Part shown: one piece after another, positions 1 to 7,586 of the stretch
Layout: every line of letters begins with the position of its first letter
How positions within the stretch are numbered: the first letter of the stretch is position 1
DNA from: Halopelagius fulvigenes
GTDB lineage: Archaea; Halobacteriota; Halobacteria; Halobacteriales; Haloferacaceae
Length of the DNA: 64,000 nt
Direction of reading: 5' to 3'
NCBI RefSeq assembly: GCF_042662625.1
Contig: NZ_JBHSXH010000004.1
Location: 124,001-188,000, forward strand
Notes under the pieces: model-generated
The model's input: only the letters and a program-made list of their open reading frames with translations
Told to the model about the DNA's origin: nothing
Database searches by the model: none
Program-made: the position numbers and the translations under genes

Positions 1-432
1 GTCGTACCCGGAGTCTTCCACCTCGAACGAGATGTACCCGAAGGTTCGATACCGGTCGCCGAGGTACGTCGTCCCGCCCGCGTCCTCGGGTAACGGTCCC
101 GTCGTGTCCGTGATTGCCGCGTTGTACGGGCCCGGCCCGTCGCCGGGTTCGTCGTCGTCGTCGGCGGAGAAGTCGCCGCCCACGGTGTCGGCCTCCAACG
201 TCCCGTCCACGGTGAACTCGTACTCCGTCGGGCCGTTCGCGGCGATCATCAGCGTGTGGACGTCGTCCGACTCGTCGGTCCCCTCCGCCGCGACGCTTCC
301 GACCGGGAGACTCGCCGCCCCCAGTCCGGCGACGGCCGCCTTTATCGCCGTCCGTCGGTCGAACGTCGCGCCCCTCGCTCTGGACTGGGAGGGACCGTCC
401 GCCCGCCTCGTTTGATAGTCGTTCTCTCTCAT
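1..432 (-). CDS. Tat-exported repeat protein, partial (3' end outside window)
   Basis: The reading frame is open from an ATG at 432 to the window edge (144 codons seen). The N-terminus has a Tat-type signal: FDRRTAIKAAVAGLGAASLP at about residues 24-43, ending near SVAAE. The mature part starts with a segment (HTLMIAANGP, EFTVDGTLEAD, GDFSADDDDEP) that matches the repeat unit of the next gene, 703-1551. The two are therefore paralogues in tandem on the same strand. Bases 191-226 are identical to 1301-1336, so part of the similarity is kept at DNA level. No known enzyme motif is seen. It is probably a secreted or surface protein; function unknown. Confidence 0.8.
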   Translation of the reverse strand, partial: MRENDYQTRRADGPSQSRARGATFDRRTAIKAAVAGLGAASLPVGSVAAEGTDESDDVHTLMIAANGPTEYEFTVDGTLEADTVGGDFSADDDDEPGDGPGPYNAAITDTTGPLPEDAGGTTYLGDRYRTFGYISFEVEDSGYD

Positions 433-613
433 ACCAGTTACTGATGACAACGCCGAGACAGATAACTGCTCTCGACGTTCACCGTGCGCGGCGTGCACGA
501 TGACCGCGGGATGCACACCGTCGGGCGCGCGCACGGGGTCGCTTGCTCCTCCCGGCGCGGGAGTCGAGTCCCGATTCGGTGCGCTACCGCACCGCTCTGC
601 GGCGACGGGGTGT

Positions 614-619
614 CAAAAA
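614..619 (-). terminator. T-run after the 703-1551 gene
   Basis: An A6 run on the plus strand reads as T6 on the minus strand about 85 bases after the stop codon at 703. Archaeal termination often occurs at short U-runs, so this may end the transcript of the repeat protein. The rest of the 433-702 gap is GC-rich and shows no gene. Confidence 0.3.
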
Positions 620-702
620 AGTACCGTCCCGCGGTGACGGCGGGCGTCCGAAAATCCGCCGCGGAGAGGCGAGTCGCCGTCCGCGGACGCGCGTCGGCCG
701 CC

Positions 703-1551
703 TCAGAATCGCATCTGTCGGACGACGCTCGGATTCACCGGTTTCTCGTCGAGGTAGACGTACTTCTCGTGGGACGAGTCGCTCAACTGGAGGTCCAGCG
801 TCTCGACGGACCCCGAGAACAGGTAGCGGTCCCCGAGCACGGTTTTCGCGCCCGCCTCCTTCGAGAGCGGTCCCGTCGTGCCCGCGGCGGTGAACGTCCC
901 GTCGGCGTTCTCCGTCGGCGCGTCGTCCTCGTCCGCCGAGAAGTTCCCGCCCTTGTGGTCGGGCGTCATCTCCGGTTCGACCTGCAGTTCGTACGAGGTG
1001 GGGCCGTTCGCCGCTATCGTCAGGGTATGCAGGCTCGGGTCCGTCAACTGCATCCGGTTCAGTTCGTCCACGGTCACCAGCGTCTCGTCGAGGTAGACGT
1101 TCGCCTCGTAGTCGGGGTGCGCGTCGAGGGTGAGGTGGGCGTAGTAATCGACCAGGAACCGGTCACCATGGAACGCCGTCCCGCCCGCGTTCTCCAGCGT
1201 CGGCCCCGTCTCGTCTATCACCGTGTAGACGCTGGGACTGTTCTCGACGTACTTCGGTTCGTCGTCGCTGTCGGCCGAGAAGTCGCCGTGCTCCGTGTCC
1301 GCCTCCAACGTCCCGTCCACGGTGAACTCGTACTCCAACGGGCCGTTGGCGGTTATCATCAGCGAGTGCAGGTCGTCGGACTGAGTGTCCGTCCGCGACG
1401 ACGCCGCGGCAGTCCCCCACGGCAGGGTCACCGCTCCCAGTCCAGCGACGGCCGTCTTTATCGCCGTCCGCCGGTCGAACGTGACTCCCGACGAGTCGCC
1501 GTGCGGGTTCGCGCTGTCCTCCGCAGCCGTCCGAAGGTCGTCGCGTGTCAT
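703..1551 (-). CDS. Tat-exported protein with two tandem copies of an uncharacterised domain
   Basis: 282 residues from the ATG at 1551. This start is chosen because it puts the Tat motif DRRTAIKTAVAGLGAVTLP at residues 26-44; longer upstream frames have no signal-like sequence. After cleavage near residue 50 the protein contains two copies of a unit of about 97 residues (about 62-158 and 175-271). Each copy carries, in order, H-(S/T)-L, ANGP, YE, a FSAD-x-DD acidic motif, TGP, a GDR motif and VYLDE. The upstream-truncated paralogue at 1-432 has the same unit. The fold is not recognised. The acidic, cysteine-free repeats suggest an extracellular protein in high salt. No neighbouring gene indicates a role. 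Confidence 0.8.
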   Translation of the reverse strand: MTRDDLRTAAEDSANPHGDSSGVTFDRRTAIKTAVAGLGAVTLPWGTAAASSRTDTQSDDLHSLMITANGPLEYEFTVDGTLEADTEHGDFSADSDDEPKYVENSPSVYTVIDETGPTLENAGGTAFHGDRFLVDYYAHLTLDAHPDYEANVYLDETLVTVDELNRMQLTDPSLHTLTIAANGPTSYELQVEPEMTPDHKGGNFSADEDDAPTENADGTFTAAGTTGPLSKEAGAKTVLGDRYLFSGSVETLDLQLSDSSHEKYVYLDEKPVNPSVVRQMRF

Positions 1552-2151
1552 AGGTCCGACGTAGATAACAGCCTCCGGACACATAACGCTGTACCGCAGT
1601 CCCAATCGAGTCGGAATGACAGCCCTGGCGTGAAGGCCTTCGAAAGGTAAATGGGCGGTGCGGTGCATTGTGCCCCCGTATCAGACAGTTCAATCTTCGA
1701 GTACGATCCGCGTCTTGCGGTTCTCCGTCACGCGCTCCTAATTCATATCCTGCGGATGATACTTCGTACGGCGAGGACCGTTCGCTGACGACGAAATCCA
1801 ATCGATTCGGACTCGCCCGCGGGCGTGGCCGTGACCGACCGCGATATCACAACCTGTTCGACCCCGCACAAAATACCGAATTTTGAAGTTGGAAATTAAA
1901 CCCGAGGGCGGCGAATTAGCTTCTTAAGCCTATCTCACCGTGGCGACCGACGCGTTCCGTCGAGTCGCCCGTCTGGTCCGAGGGGGAGACGCCGGCCGGT
2001 GCGTGAACCGGCCGTCTACGGCGGAGAGAGCCCGAAAAACGGAAACAGCGCTCGTCGTGCGTCGGACGCTACACTATTTCGCGGTTAATAGGTCTTATGT
2101 ACTCTTTTGCACGAAAGCACTTATTCCGTCCGCGGTAATGCTCAGCAAAAG
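1552..2151. other. 600-base intergenic region with divergent promoters
   Basis: No convincing gene is seen. The region separates the leftward repeat proteins from the rightward glycosyltransferase, so it should hold both promoters. An inverted repeat with a bulge lies at about 1987-2015 (GGCCGG/CCGGCC arms around a short loop). The last 70 bases before the glycosyltransferase resemble the sequence at about 49461-49530, in front of a pseudogene copy of the same gene. Confidence 0.5.
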
Positions 2152-3081
2152 ATGGACAGGATGGTCGAGACGGGCGAGGCGAGGCAAACGGTGCCCGAAG
2201 AAGCCGGGCGAACAGACGCGTTAATCGTAATTCCGGCGTACAATGAGGCTGCGACCATCGGGAGCGTGGTGCTGGAGGCGCTGACTGTCGCGGAGGAAGT
2301 CCTCGTGGTGGACGACGGGAGCACGGACGCGACGGCCGAACTCGCCGCGGCGGCGGGCGCGCGCGTCCTCAGACACGACACCAACCGCGGGAAGGGGATG
2401 GCCATCGAGAACGCCTTCCAGTACGCCCGCGAGAACAACTGGGAGTACCTCGTCCTCGTGGACGGCGACTGGCAGCACCGACCGAAGGAGGCGGACGCGC
2501 TTCTCACGGCGTGCGCCGAGGGGCCGGCCAACATCGTCATCGGGAGCCGGTATCTCGACGGGAACCGGGGAGAGACGGCGCTGTACCGCCGCGTCGGCCA
2601 GCGAGTCCTCGACGGCATCACGGAGGCGAACACGGGGTACTCCGTCACCGACTCCCAGTCGGGCTTTCGCGCGTTCGACAGAACCGCGATCGAGACGGTG
2701 GCGGTGACCGACGCGGGATTCGGCGTCGAATCGCAGATGCTCGAATCGGCCAGCGAACGCAGCCTGACGGTCACCGAGGTGCCCATCTCCGTCAACTACG
2801 ACGTTCCCGACCCGAACACGTCGAACCCGGTCCGGCACGGCTTCTCCGTCGCGGTGCGACTCCTCCGGACGGGCGGCATCCGCTACCCCCGGTTCTTCCT
2901 CGGCGCGCCCGGCGCGGTGCTGGCGGCGGTCGGGTTCGTCGGCGTCTGGTGGACCGTCACCGCCGAGGCGACGTGGACGCTCTCGCTCGTCATCGGACTC
3001 CTCCTCAGCACGCTCCTCTGTCTCTGCGGCGTCGTCCTCACGACGATGTCCGTCCGGACGACGCGCGCGGGGCGGCACTGA
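2152..3081 (+). CDS. Glycosyltransferase family 2, membrane anchored
   Basis: 309 residues from the first in-frame ATG at 2152; an upstream TTG at 2107 is possible but less likely. The GT-A nucleotide-binding start is clear (ALIVIPAYNEAATIGSVV), followed by LVVDDGSTD and a DGDWQH motif in place of the usual DxD/DADGQH. Two hydrophobic helices follow near the C-terminus (about residues 247-270 and 278-300). This layout resembles dolichyl-phosphate sugar synthase-like enzymes, which load a sugar from a nucleotide donor onto a lipid carrier at the cytoplasmic face. Sugar and acceptor cannot be told from sequence. A degraded 5' copy of this gene is at 49496-49696. Confidence 0.88.
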   Translation: MDRMVETGEARQTVPEEAGRTDALIVIPAYNEAATIGSVVLEALTVAEEVLVVDDGSTDATAELAAAAGARVLRHDTNRGKGMAIENAFQYARENNWEYLVLVDGDWQHRPKEADALLTACAEGPANIVIGSRYLDGNRGETALYRRVGQRVLDGITEANTGYSVTDSQSGFRAFDRTAIETVAVTDAGFGVESQMLESASERSLTVTEVPISVNYDVPDPNTSNPVRHGFSVAVRLLRTGGIRYPRFFLGAPGAVLAAVGFVGVWWTVTAEATWTLSLVIGLLLSTLLCLCGVVLTTMSVRTTRAGRH

Positions 3082-3178
3082 CTGCGGGTCGAGGGCTTTC
3101 GGACACGCGTACGAGCGTTCGTCTGCGACTCCCTCGCCTCTCCCAAACGCTTATCATCAATAAAAGATCATTAGGGTC

Positions 3179-4315
3179 GTGCCACGACTCAGCGACAGCG
3201 ACAGACAGCGACTCAGGGCAGAGTTCGACCGTCATCTCGCCGTCGGTTTGCACCACGGAGCCCAACTCGCCGTCTACGTCGACGGCGAACTCGTCGTGGA
3301 CTTCGCGGGCGGAACGACCGGTCCGGACGGCGGCGAGACCACCGAAGAGACCCGCCACCTCCTGTTTTCGTGTACGAAACCGTACGCGGGGGCGGGGTTG
3401 CACCGACTCCTCGAAGAGGGGGACGCCGACTACGACGACCCCGTCGTCGAACACTGGCCCGAGTTCGCCGACGAGGGCGCGCAGAAGTCCGAGATCACGA
3501 TACGGCAGGTGCTCAGCCACACCGCCGGCATCCCGTACGGCGAGTTCGACGACGAGGCCGAGAAGTGGGGCGACTGGGACGCGGTCGTCCGAGCGATGGA
3601 GGACATCGACCCCGTATTCGAACCCGGCGAACGGCCGGCGTACCACACGTTCAACTACGGGTGGGTCGTCGGCGAACTCGTCCGTCGCATCAGCGGACAA
3701 CGCGTCGACGAGTACGTCGCGGAGAACGTGTTCGACCCCTTAGAGATGGACCGGTCGTCGATCGGGTTGGCCGAGGACGAAGAGGACGACGTCGCCACCC
3801 TGACCGGGTTCGACGTGTTCGACCGGTGCCGCGACCCCGGCGAGGGACTCGGAATCCCCGCCTCCGAGTCGGCGGCGGCGTTCAACGAGGAGGCCGTCCG
3901 CCGAGCGGTGATTCCGGCGGCGAACGGCGTCGGAACCGCGCGGGACATGGCGCGGTTCTACGCCTGCATGGCCAACGGCGGCGAACTCGACGGGACGCGC
4001 CTCCTCGACGAAGAGACGGTCGCCGAAGCGACGCGGACCCACGCCGAAACGGAGTCCGACGGGACGCTGTCTCGACCGGCGCGGTACGCCCTCGGCTTTT
4101 GGACCGGCGGCTTGGCCAACGACATGTTCGGCTCGTTCAGCCGGGAACGGATGTTCGGCCACGCCGGTCTCGGCAGCGTCTTCGGGTGGGGCGACCCGGA
4201 ACTGAACGTCGGGTTCGCCTACGTCACGAACGGCATTCGGGAGGAATCGTGGGAGCACGCGGCGCGGATATCCGGCCTGTCCGACGCCGTTCGATTGGCG
4301 CTGCTGGACTACTGA
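3179..4315 (+). CDS. Serine hydrolase, beta-lactamase/EstB family
   Basis: 378 residues from a GTG at 3179; no earlier in-frame start gives a better N-terminus. The class C beta-lactamase/esterase fold is supported by S64-C-T-K67 (SxxK), by SHTAGIPYG, by a tyrosine in AYHTFNYG (Y155 or Y160) that fits the second catalytic element, and by a GHAGLGS element near the C-terminus that replaces KTG. There is no signal peptide, so it acts in the cytoplasm. Family members are esterases, lactonases or D-amino-acid amidases; the substrate is unknown. It lies about 100 bases after the glycosyltransferase and upstream of the VOC gene. Confidence 0.88.
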   Translation: MPRLSDSDRQRLRAEFDRHLAVGLHHGAQLAVYVDGELVVDFAGGTTGPDGGETTEETRHLLFSCTKPYAGAGLHRLLEEGDADYDDPVVEHWPEFADEGAQKSEITIRQVLSHTAGIPYGEFDDEAEKWGDWDAVVRAMEDIDPVFEPGERPAYHTFNYGWVVGELVRRISGQRVDEYVAENVFDPLEMDRSSIGLAEDEEDDVATLTGFDVFDRCRDPGEGLGIPASESAAAFNEEAVRRAVIPAANGVGTARDMARFYACMANGGELDGTRLLDEETVAEATRTHAETESDGTLSRPARYALGFWTGGLANDMFGSFSRERMFGHAGLGSVFGWGDPELNVGFAYVTNGIREESWEHAARISGLSDAVRLALLDY

Positions 4316-4416
4316 GTATCGTATCGGTGCACGCTCGGGGCGCAGTCTCCTCGGCGATTCTCCGTGCTCACCGCGGAGACGAAGCACATTTCCGGGCGGC
4401 GCGAGGGGTGTACGGT

Positions 4417-4836
4417 ATGACCGACCTTCGCGCACACCACGTCGGCATCACCGTCGACGACCTGGACCGCTCCGTGGAGTTCTACGGCGACGTCCTCGGA
4501 TTCGACGTGATCGACCGCTTCACCGTCTCGGGCGACGCCTTCGCCACCGCCGTGGGCGTGGACGGTGCGACGGGGCGGTTCGCTCATTTGGACGCGGACG
4601 GCGTCCGCGTCGAACTCGTGGAGTACGACCCCGCCGGCGAGGACGTTCCGACCGAGGAGGTGAACCACTCGGGCGCGAAGCACCTCGGCTTCGCGGTGGA
4701 CGACATCGACTCGTTCCACGAGTCGCTCCCGTCCGACGTTGAGACGCTGAGCGAACCGCAGACGACCGAAAGCGGGTCGCGGGTCTGCTTCCTCCGCGAC
4801 CCCGAGTCGAACCTCGTCGAGATAATCGAGGCCTGA
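4417..4836 (+). CDS. VOC (glyoxalase/bleomycin resistance) family protein
   Basis: 139 residues forming two beta-alpha-beta-beta-beta units, the usual length for a single-chain VOC protein. Metal ligands of this superfamily can be placed: H8 in HHVGITVDDLD, a glutamate in VRVELVEYD, a histidine in KHLGFAVDDID and the final glutamate pair in NLVEIIEA. Similar proteins include methylmalonyl-CoA epimerases, glyoxalases and dioxygenases; this one cannot be assigned to a reaction. ATG at 4417, separate from the upstream hydrolase by about 100 bases. Confidence 0.87.
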   Translation: MTDLRAHHVGITVDDLDRSVEFYGDVLGFDVIDRFTVSGDAFATAVGVDGATGRFAHLDADGVRVELVEYDPAGEDVPTEEVNHSGAKHLGFAVDDIDSFHESLPSDVETLSEPQTTESGSRVCFLRDPESNLVEIIEA

Positions 4837-4889
4837 GTGTCGCACTCCGACCGGACACTTCTTGTCGCCCCTCCGCGAACCTCAGTGAG

Positions 4890-6008
4890 ATGGCACCGAC
4901 GGACGACCTGTTCTCGCGCGAACCGGACGACAGGGTGCGGGTGTTGGACGAAGAGGGAACCGTCGTCGCGCCGGACCTCGTGCCCGACCTGGACGACGAG
5001 ACGTTCGTGGCGATGTACCGCGACATGCGCTTCTGCCGCCGGTTCGACGAGCGGATGATAAGCCTCCAGCGGCAGGGTCGGATGGGGACGTACTCCTCGC
5101 TGGCGGGACAGGAGGGGTCCCAGATAGGGTCCACCTACGCGCTCGCGCCGGAGGACGTGATCGCCTACCAGTACCGCGAACACGGCGCGGTGGTCGCGCG
5201 CGGGTTCCCGTGGGAGTACCTCCTCTACTGGGCGGGGCACGAACGCGGCAACGCCGAACTCGCCGATATCGACGTCTTCCCCCTCAACATCACCATCGCC
5301 GACCACCTGCCGCACGTCGTCGGGATGGCGATGGCGACGAAACTCCGCGGCGAAGACCGGGTGGCGGTGGCGCACTTCGGCGACGGCGCGACGTCGGAGG
5401 GCGACTTCCACGAAGCGCTCAACTTCGCGGGCGTGTACGACGTTCCCGCCCTGTTCGTCTGCAACAACAACCAGTGGGCCATCTCGACGCCCCGAGAGCG
5501 TCAGACGGCGAGTCGGACGTTCGCGCAGAAGGCACACGCCTACGGGTTCGAGGGGATTCAGGTGGACGGGATGGATCCGCTGGCGACGTACGTCGTGACG
5601 CGGGCGGCCCGCGAGAAGGCGCGGTCGGAGGCGGGCGAACGGCCGCGCCCGACGCTCATCGAGGCGGTGCAGTACCGCTACGGCGCGCACACCACCGCCG
5701 ACGACCCCTCGGCGTACCGCGACGAGGCGGACGTCGAGGAGTGGCGGCGGAAGGATCCCATCGACCGCTTCGAGTCGTTCCTGCGCGAGACGGGCCGCCT
5801 CACCGACGAACGCGTCGCGGCGATAGACGAGGAGATAGAGGAGACGTTGGTGGACGCCGTCGAACGCTTGGAGTCCTACGAGGCCGACCCCGAGGAGATG
5901 TTTGAGTACGCCTACGAGGGCGACACGCCGACGATTCGGGAACAGCGAGAGCGGTTCCGCGAACTCCGCGAACGGTACGGCGACGAGGCGTTCCTCCGGG
6001 ACGAGTAG
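4890..6008 (+). CDS. 2-oxoacid dehydrogenase E1 alpha subunit, orphan
   Basis: 372 residues. The thiamine diphosphate motif is intact: GDG at 164-166 followed by NN at 193-194 (FGDGATSEGDFHEALNF...FVCNNNQWAIS). The protein matches pyruvate/branched-chain 2-oxoacid dehydrogenase E1 alpha subunits, which decarboxylate a 2-oxoacid together with an E1 beta subunit. No E1 beta, E2 or E3 gene lies next to it; the nearest E1 beta is at 15766-16782, in a separate operon with its own alpha. It may use a beta subunit encoded elsewhere. It starts with an ATG 53 bases after the VOC stop. Confidence 0.9.
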   Translation: MAPTDDLFSREPDDRVRVLDEEGTVVAPDLVPDLDDETFVAMYRDMRFCRRFDERMISLQRQGRMGTYSSLAGQEGSQIGSTYALAPEDVIAYQYREHGAVVARGFPWEYLLYWAGHERGNAELADIDVFPLNITIADHLPHVVGMAMATKLRGEDRVAVAHFGDGATSEGDFHEALNFAGVYDVPALFVCNNNQWAISTPRERQTASRTFAQKAHAYGFEGIQVDGMDPLATYVVTRAAREKARSEAGERPRPTLIEAVQYRYGAHTTADDPSAYRDEADVEEWRRKDPIDRFESFLRETGRLTDERVAAIDEEIEETLVDAVERLESYEADPEEMFEYAYEGDTPTIREQRERFRELRERYGDEAFLRDE

Positions 6009-6118
6009 TCGAGGCGGGCGGAGACTCGGCTCGCGCGGTCGGTTCTCCTCCGAGGGTCGGACGGCCGTCCATAGGCAAGCAGTGGACTTAGTGACATGAC
6101 AGGTCGAGTGCTTCGAAA

Positions 6119-6137
6119 GGTCGGCTTCGGACCGACC
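6119..6137. promoter_or_regulatory. Inverted repeat just upstream of the LLM oxidoreductase
   Basis: GGTCGG and CCGACC flank a 7-base loop, ending 13 bases before the ATG at 6151. It could be an operator or a hairpin in the leader. No TATA box is clear here. Confidence 0.35.
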
Positions 6138-6150
6138 GCTTCGACCCCTC

Positions 6151-7107
6151 ATGACCGAAATTGGCTACACCTTATCGAGCGAGGAGCACAGCCCCACCGA
6201 CCTCGTGGACCACGCCAAGCGCGCGGAGGAGGTCGGCTTCGACTTCCTCTCCATCTCGGACCACTACCACCCGTGGATAGACGCGCAAGGGAACGCGCCG
6301 TTCGCGTGGACGGCCCTCGGCGGCGTCGCGGAGGGGACCGACGACATCGACGTCGGCGTTGGCGTCACCCCGCCGATACTCCGCTATCACCCGGCGCTGT
6401 ACGCGCAGATGGCCGCGACGACGGCGGCGATGTTCGACGGGCGGCAGTTCTTCGCGGGCGTCGGGACGGGCGAGAACCTCAACGAGCACATCTACGGCGA
6501 CCGGTGGCCGGAACACGAGGTTCGACTGGAGATGCTGGAGGAGGCCGTTGACGTCGTCCGGAAACTCTGGACGGGCGAGCAAGTCAGTCACCGGGGGAAG
6601 CACTACACCGTCGAGAACGCGCAACTCTACACGCTCCCGGACGAGCAACCGCCCATCTGCGTCTCGGCGTACGGAGAACACGCGGCGCGGGCGGCGGCCG
6701 ACATCGGCGACGGCTTCTGGTCGGTCGGACCGCAGGACGTGATAGAGACGTGGGAAGAACACGGCGGCGAGGGGCCGCGACTCTGCCAACTCCACGCCTG
6801 CGTCGCCGACACCGACGAGGAAGGCGTCTCCACCGCCCACGAGAAGTGGCGTAACTCGGGACTGCCGGGCGAACTGAGCGCGATTCTGCCGACGCCGACG
6901 CACTTCGAGCAAGCGACGCAGATGGTCTCCGAGGAGGACATCGCCGAGGGCAGCATCATGACCGGCCCCGACGCCCAACAGCACATCGACAGCATCCAAC
7001 AGGCCCTCGACGCGGGCTACGACCACGTGTACATCCACCAGATCGGCGACGACCAAGAGGCGGCGTTCGACCTCTACGAGGAGGAAGTTCTCCCGTCGTT
7101 CTCGTAG
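6151..7107 (+). CDS. LLM-class flavin/F420-dependent oxidoreductase
   Basis: 318 residues with the bacterial-luciferase-like TIM barrel. The N-terminal IGYTLSSEEHSP, SISDHYHPWID and the GVGTGENLNEHIYGD segment resemble F420-dependent glucose-6-phosphate dehydrogenase-like proteins common in haloarchaea. Such enzymes move hydride between an alcohol, aldehyde or other small molecule and coenzyme F420. The GENLNEH loop is typical of the F420 subgroup. The substrate is not known. It stands alone between the E1 alpha gene and a PadR regulator. Confidence 0.88.
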   Translation: MTEIGYTLSSEEHSPTDLVDHAKRAEEVGFDFLSISDHYHPWIDAQGNAPFAWTALGGVAEGTDDIDVGVGVTPPILRYHPALYAQMAATTAAMFDGRQFFAGVGTGENLNEHIYGDRWPEHEVRLEMLEEAVDVVRKLWTGEQVSHRGKHYTVENAQLYTLPDEQPPICVSAYGEHAARAAADIGDGFWSVGPQDVIETWEEHGGEGPRLCQLHACVADTDEEGVSTAHEKWRNSGLPGELSAILPTPTHFEQATQMVSEEDIAEGSIMTGPDAQQHIDSIQQALDAGYDHVYIHQIGDDQEAAFDLYEEEVLPSFS

Positions 7108-7225
7108 GGAACACGCGACTTTCGGCGACCGAACGTGACACTCAGAAGACAGTAAACGCCACGCTCGAACGGTGTACTGGCGACCTCATAAATATAAGAG
7201 TTAGAGACATTAAAGATTACCTGCC

Positions 7226-7243
7226 AGATAGTATATGTTATCT
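7226..7243 (+). promoter_or_regulatory. Palindrome overlapping the TATA box of the PadR gene
   Basis: AGATAGTATATGTTATCT is an imperfect 18-base palindrome (14 of 18 positions symmetric). It covers the TATA element, and its centre is about 27 bases before the ATG at 7262. That is the spacing for a leaderless haloarchaeal promoter. Binding here would block TBP, as expected for an autoregulatory PadR operator. Confidence 0.5.
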
Positions 7244-7261
7244 GCTTTTAATTGAAAGAAC

Positions 7262-7555
7262 ATGACCGATCAAGTGTTCGACCTCACCGGATTTCAGCGC
7301 GACACGCTCACCGTCATCGCCGGACTCGACGAGCCTTCGGGCCAAGAAGTGAAAGAAGAGTTAGAGAAACAGCACGACGATATCAACCACGGTCGCCTCT
7401 ACCCGAACCTCGACGCCCTCGTCGAAGAGGACTACGTCGAGAAGGGACAGATCGACCGGCGGACGAACTACTACGACCTGACCGAGAAGGGCAAGCGGGC
7501 GCTCGAAAACCGCCGCCGGTGGGAGAACTCCACCGTCGACGCCCTCGGCGAGTAA
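7262..7555 (+). CDS. PadR family transcriptional regulator
   Basis: 97 residues, the length of a small PadR protein with a winged helix and short C-terminal dimerisation helix. The conserved haloarchaeal form is seen: LTGFQRD at the start, HGRLYPNLD (recognition helix region), VEEDYVEKG and DRRTNYYDLTEKG (wing). Close relatives in the window are at 53629-53928 and 54038-54289, and a broken one at 13351-13440. PadR proteins usually repress an adjacent gene or themselves; the neighbour on the other side is the convergent hydrolase 7587-9551. Confidence 0.92.
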   Translation: MTDQVFDLTGFQRDTLTVIAGLDEPSGQEVKEELEKQHDDINHGRLYPNLDALVEEDYVEKGQIDRRTNYYDLTEKGKRALENRRRWENSTVDALGE

Positions 7556-7586
7556 CCGGGCGAAACCGAGGCCGGGGACCTCCGGA

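Noticed and set aside
484..1650. Long plus-strand open frame opposite the repeat protein
   Set aside because: Arg-rich, no family signature; it is the antisense of 703-1551, which has a signal peptide and repeats.
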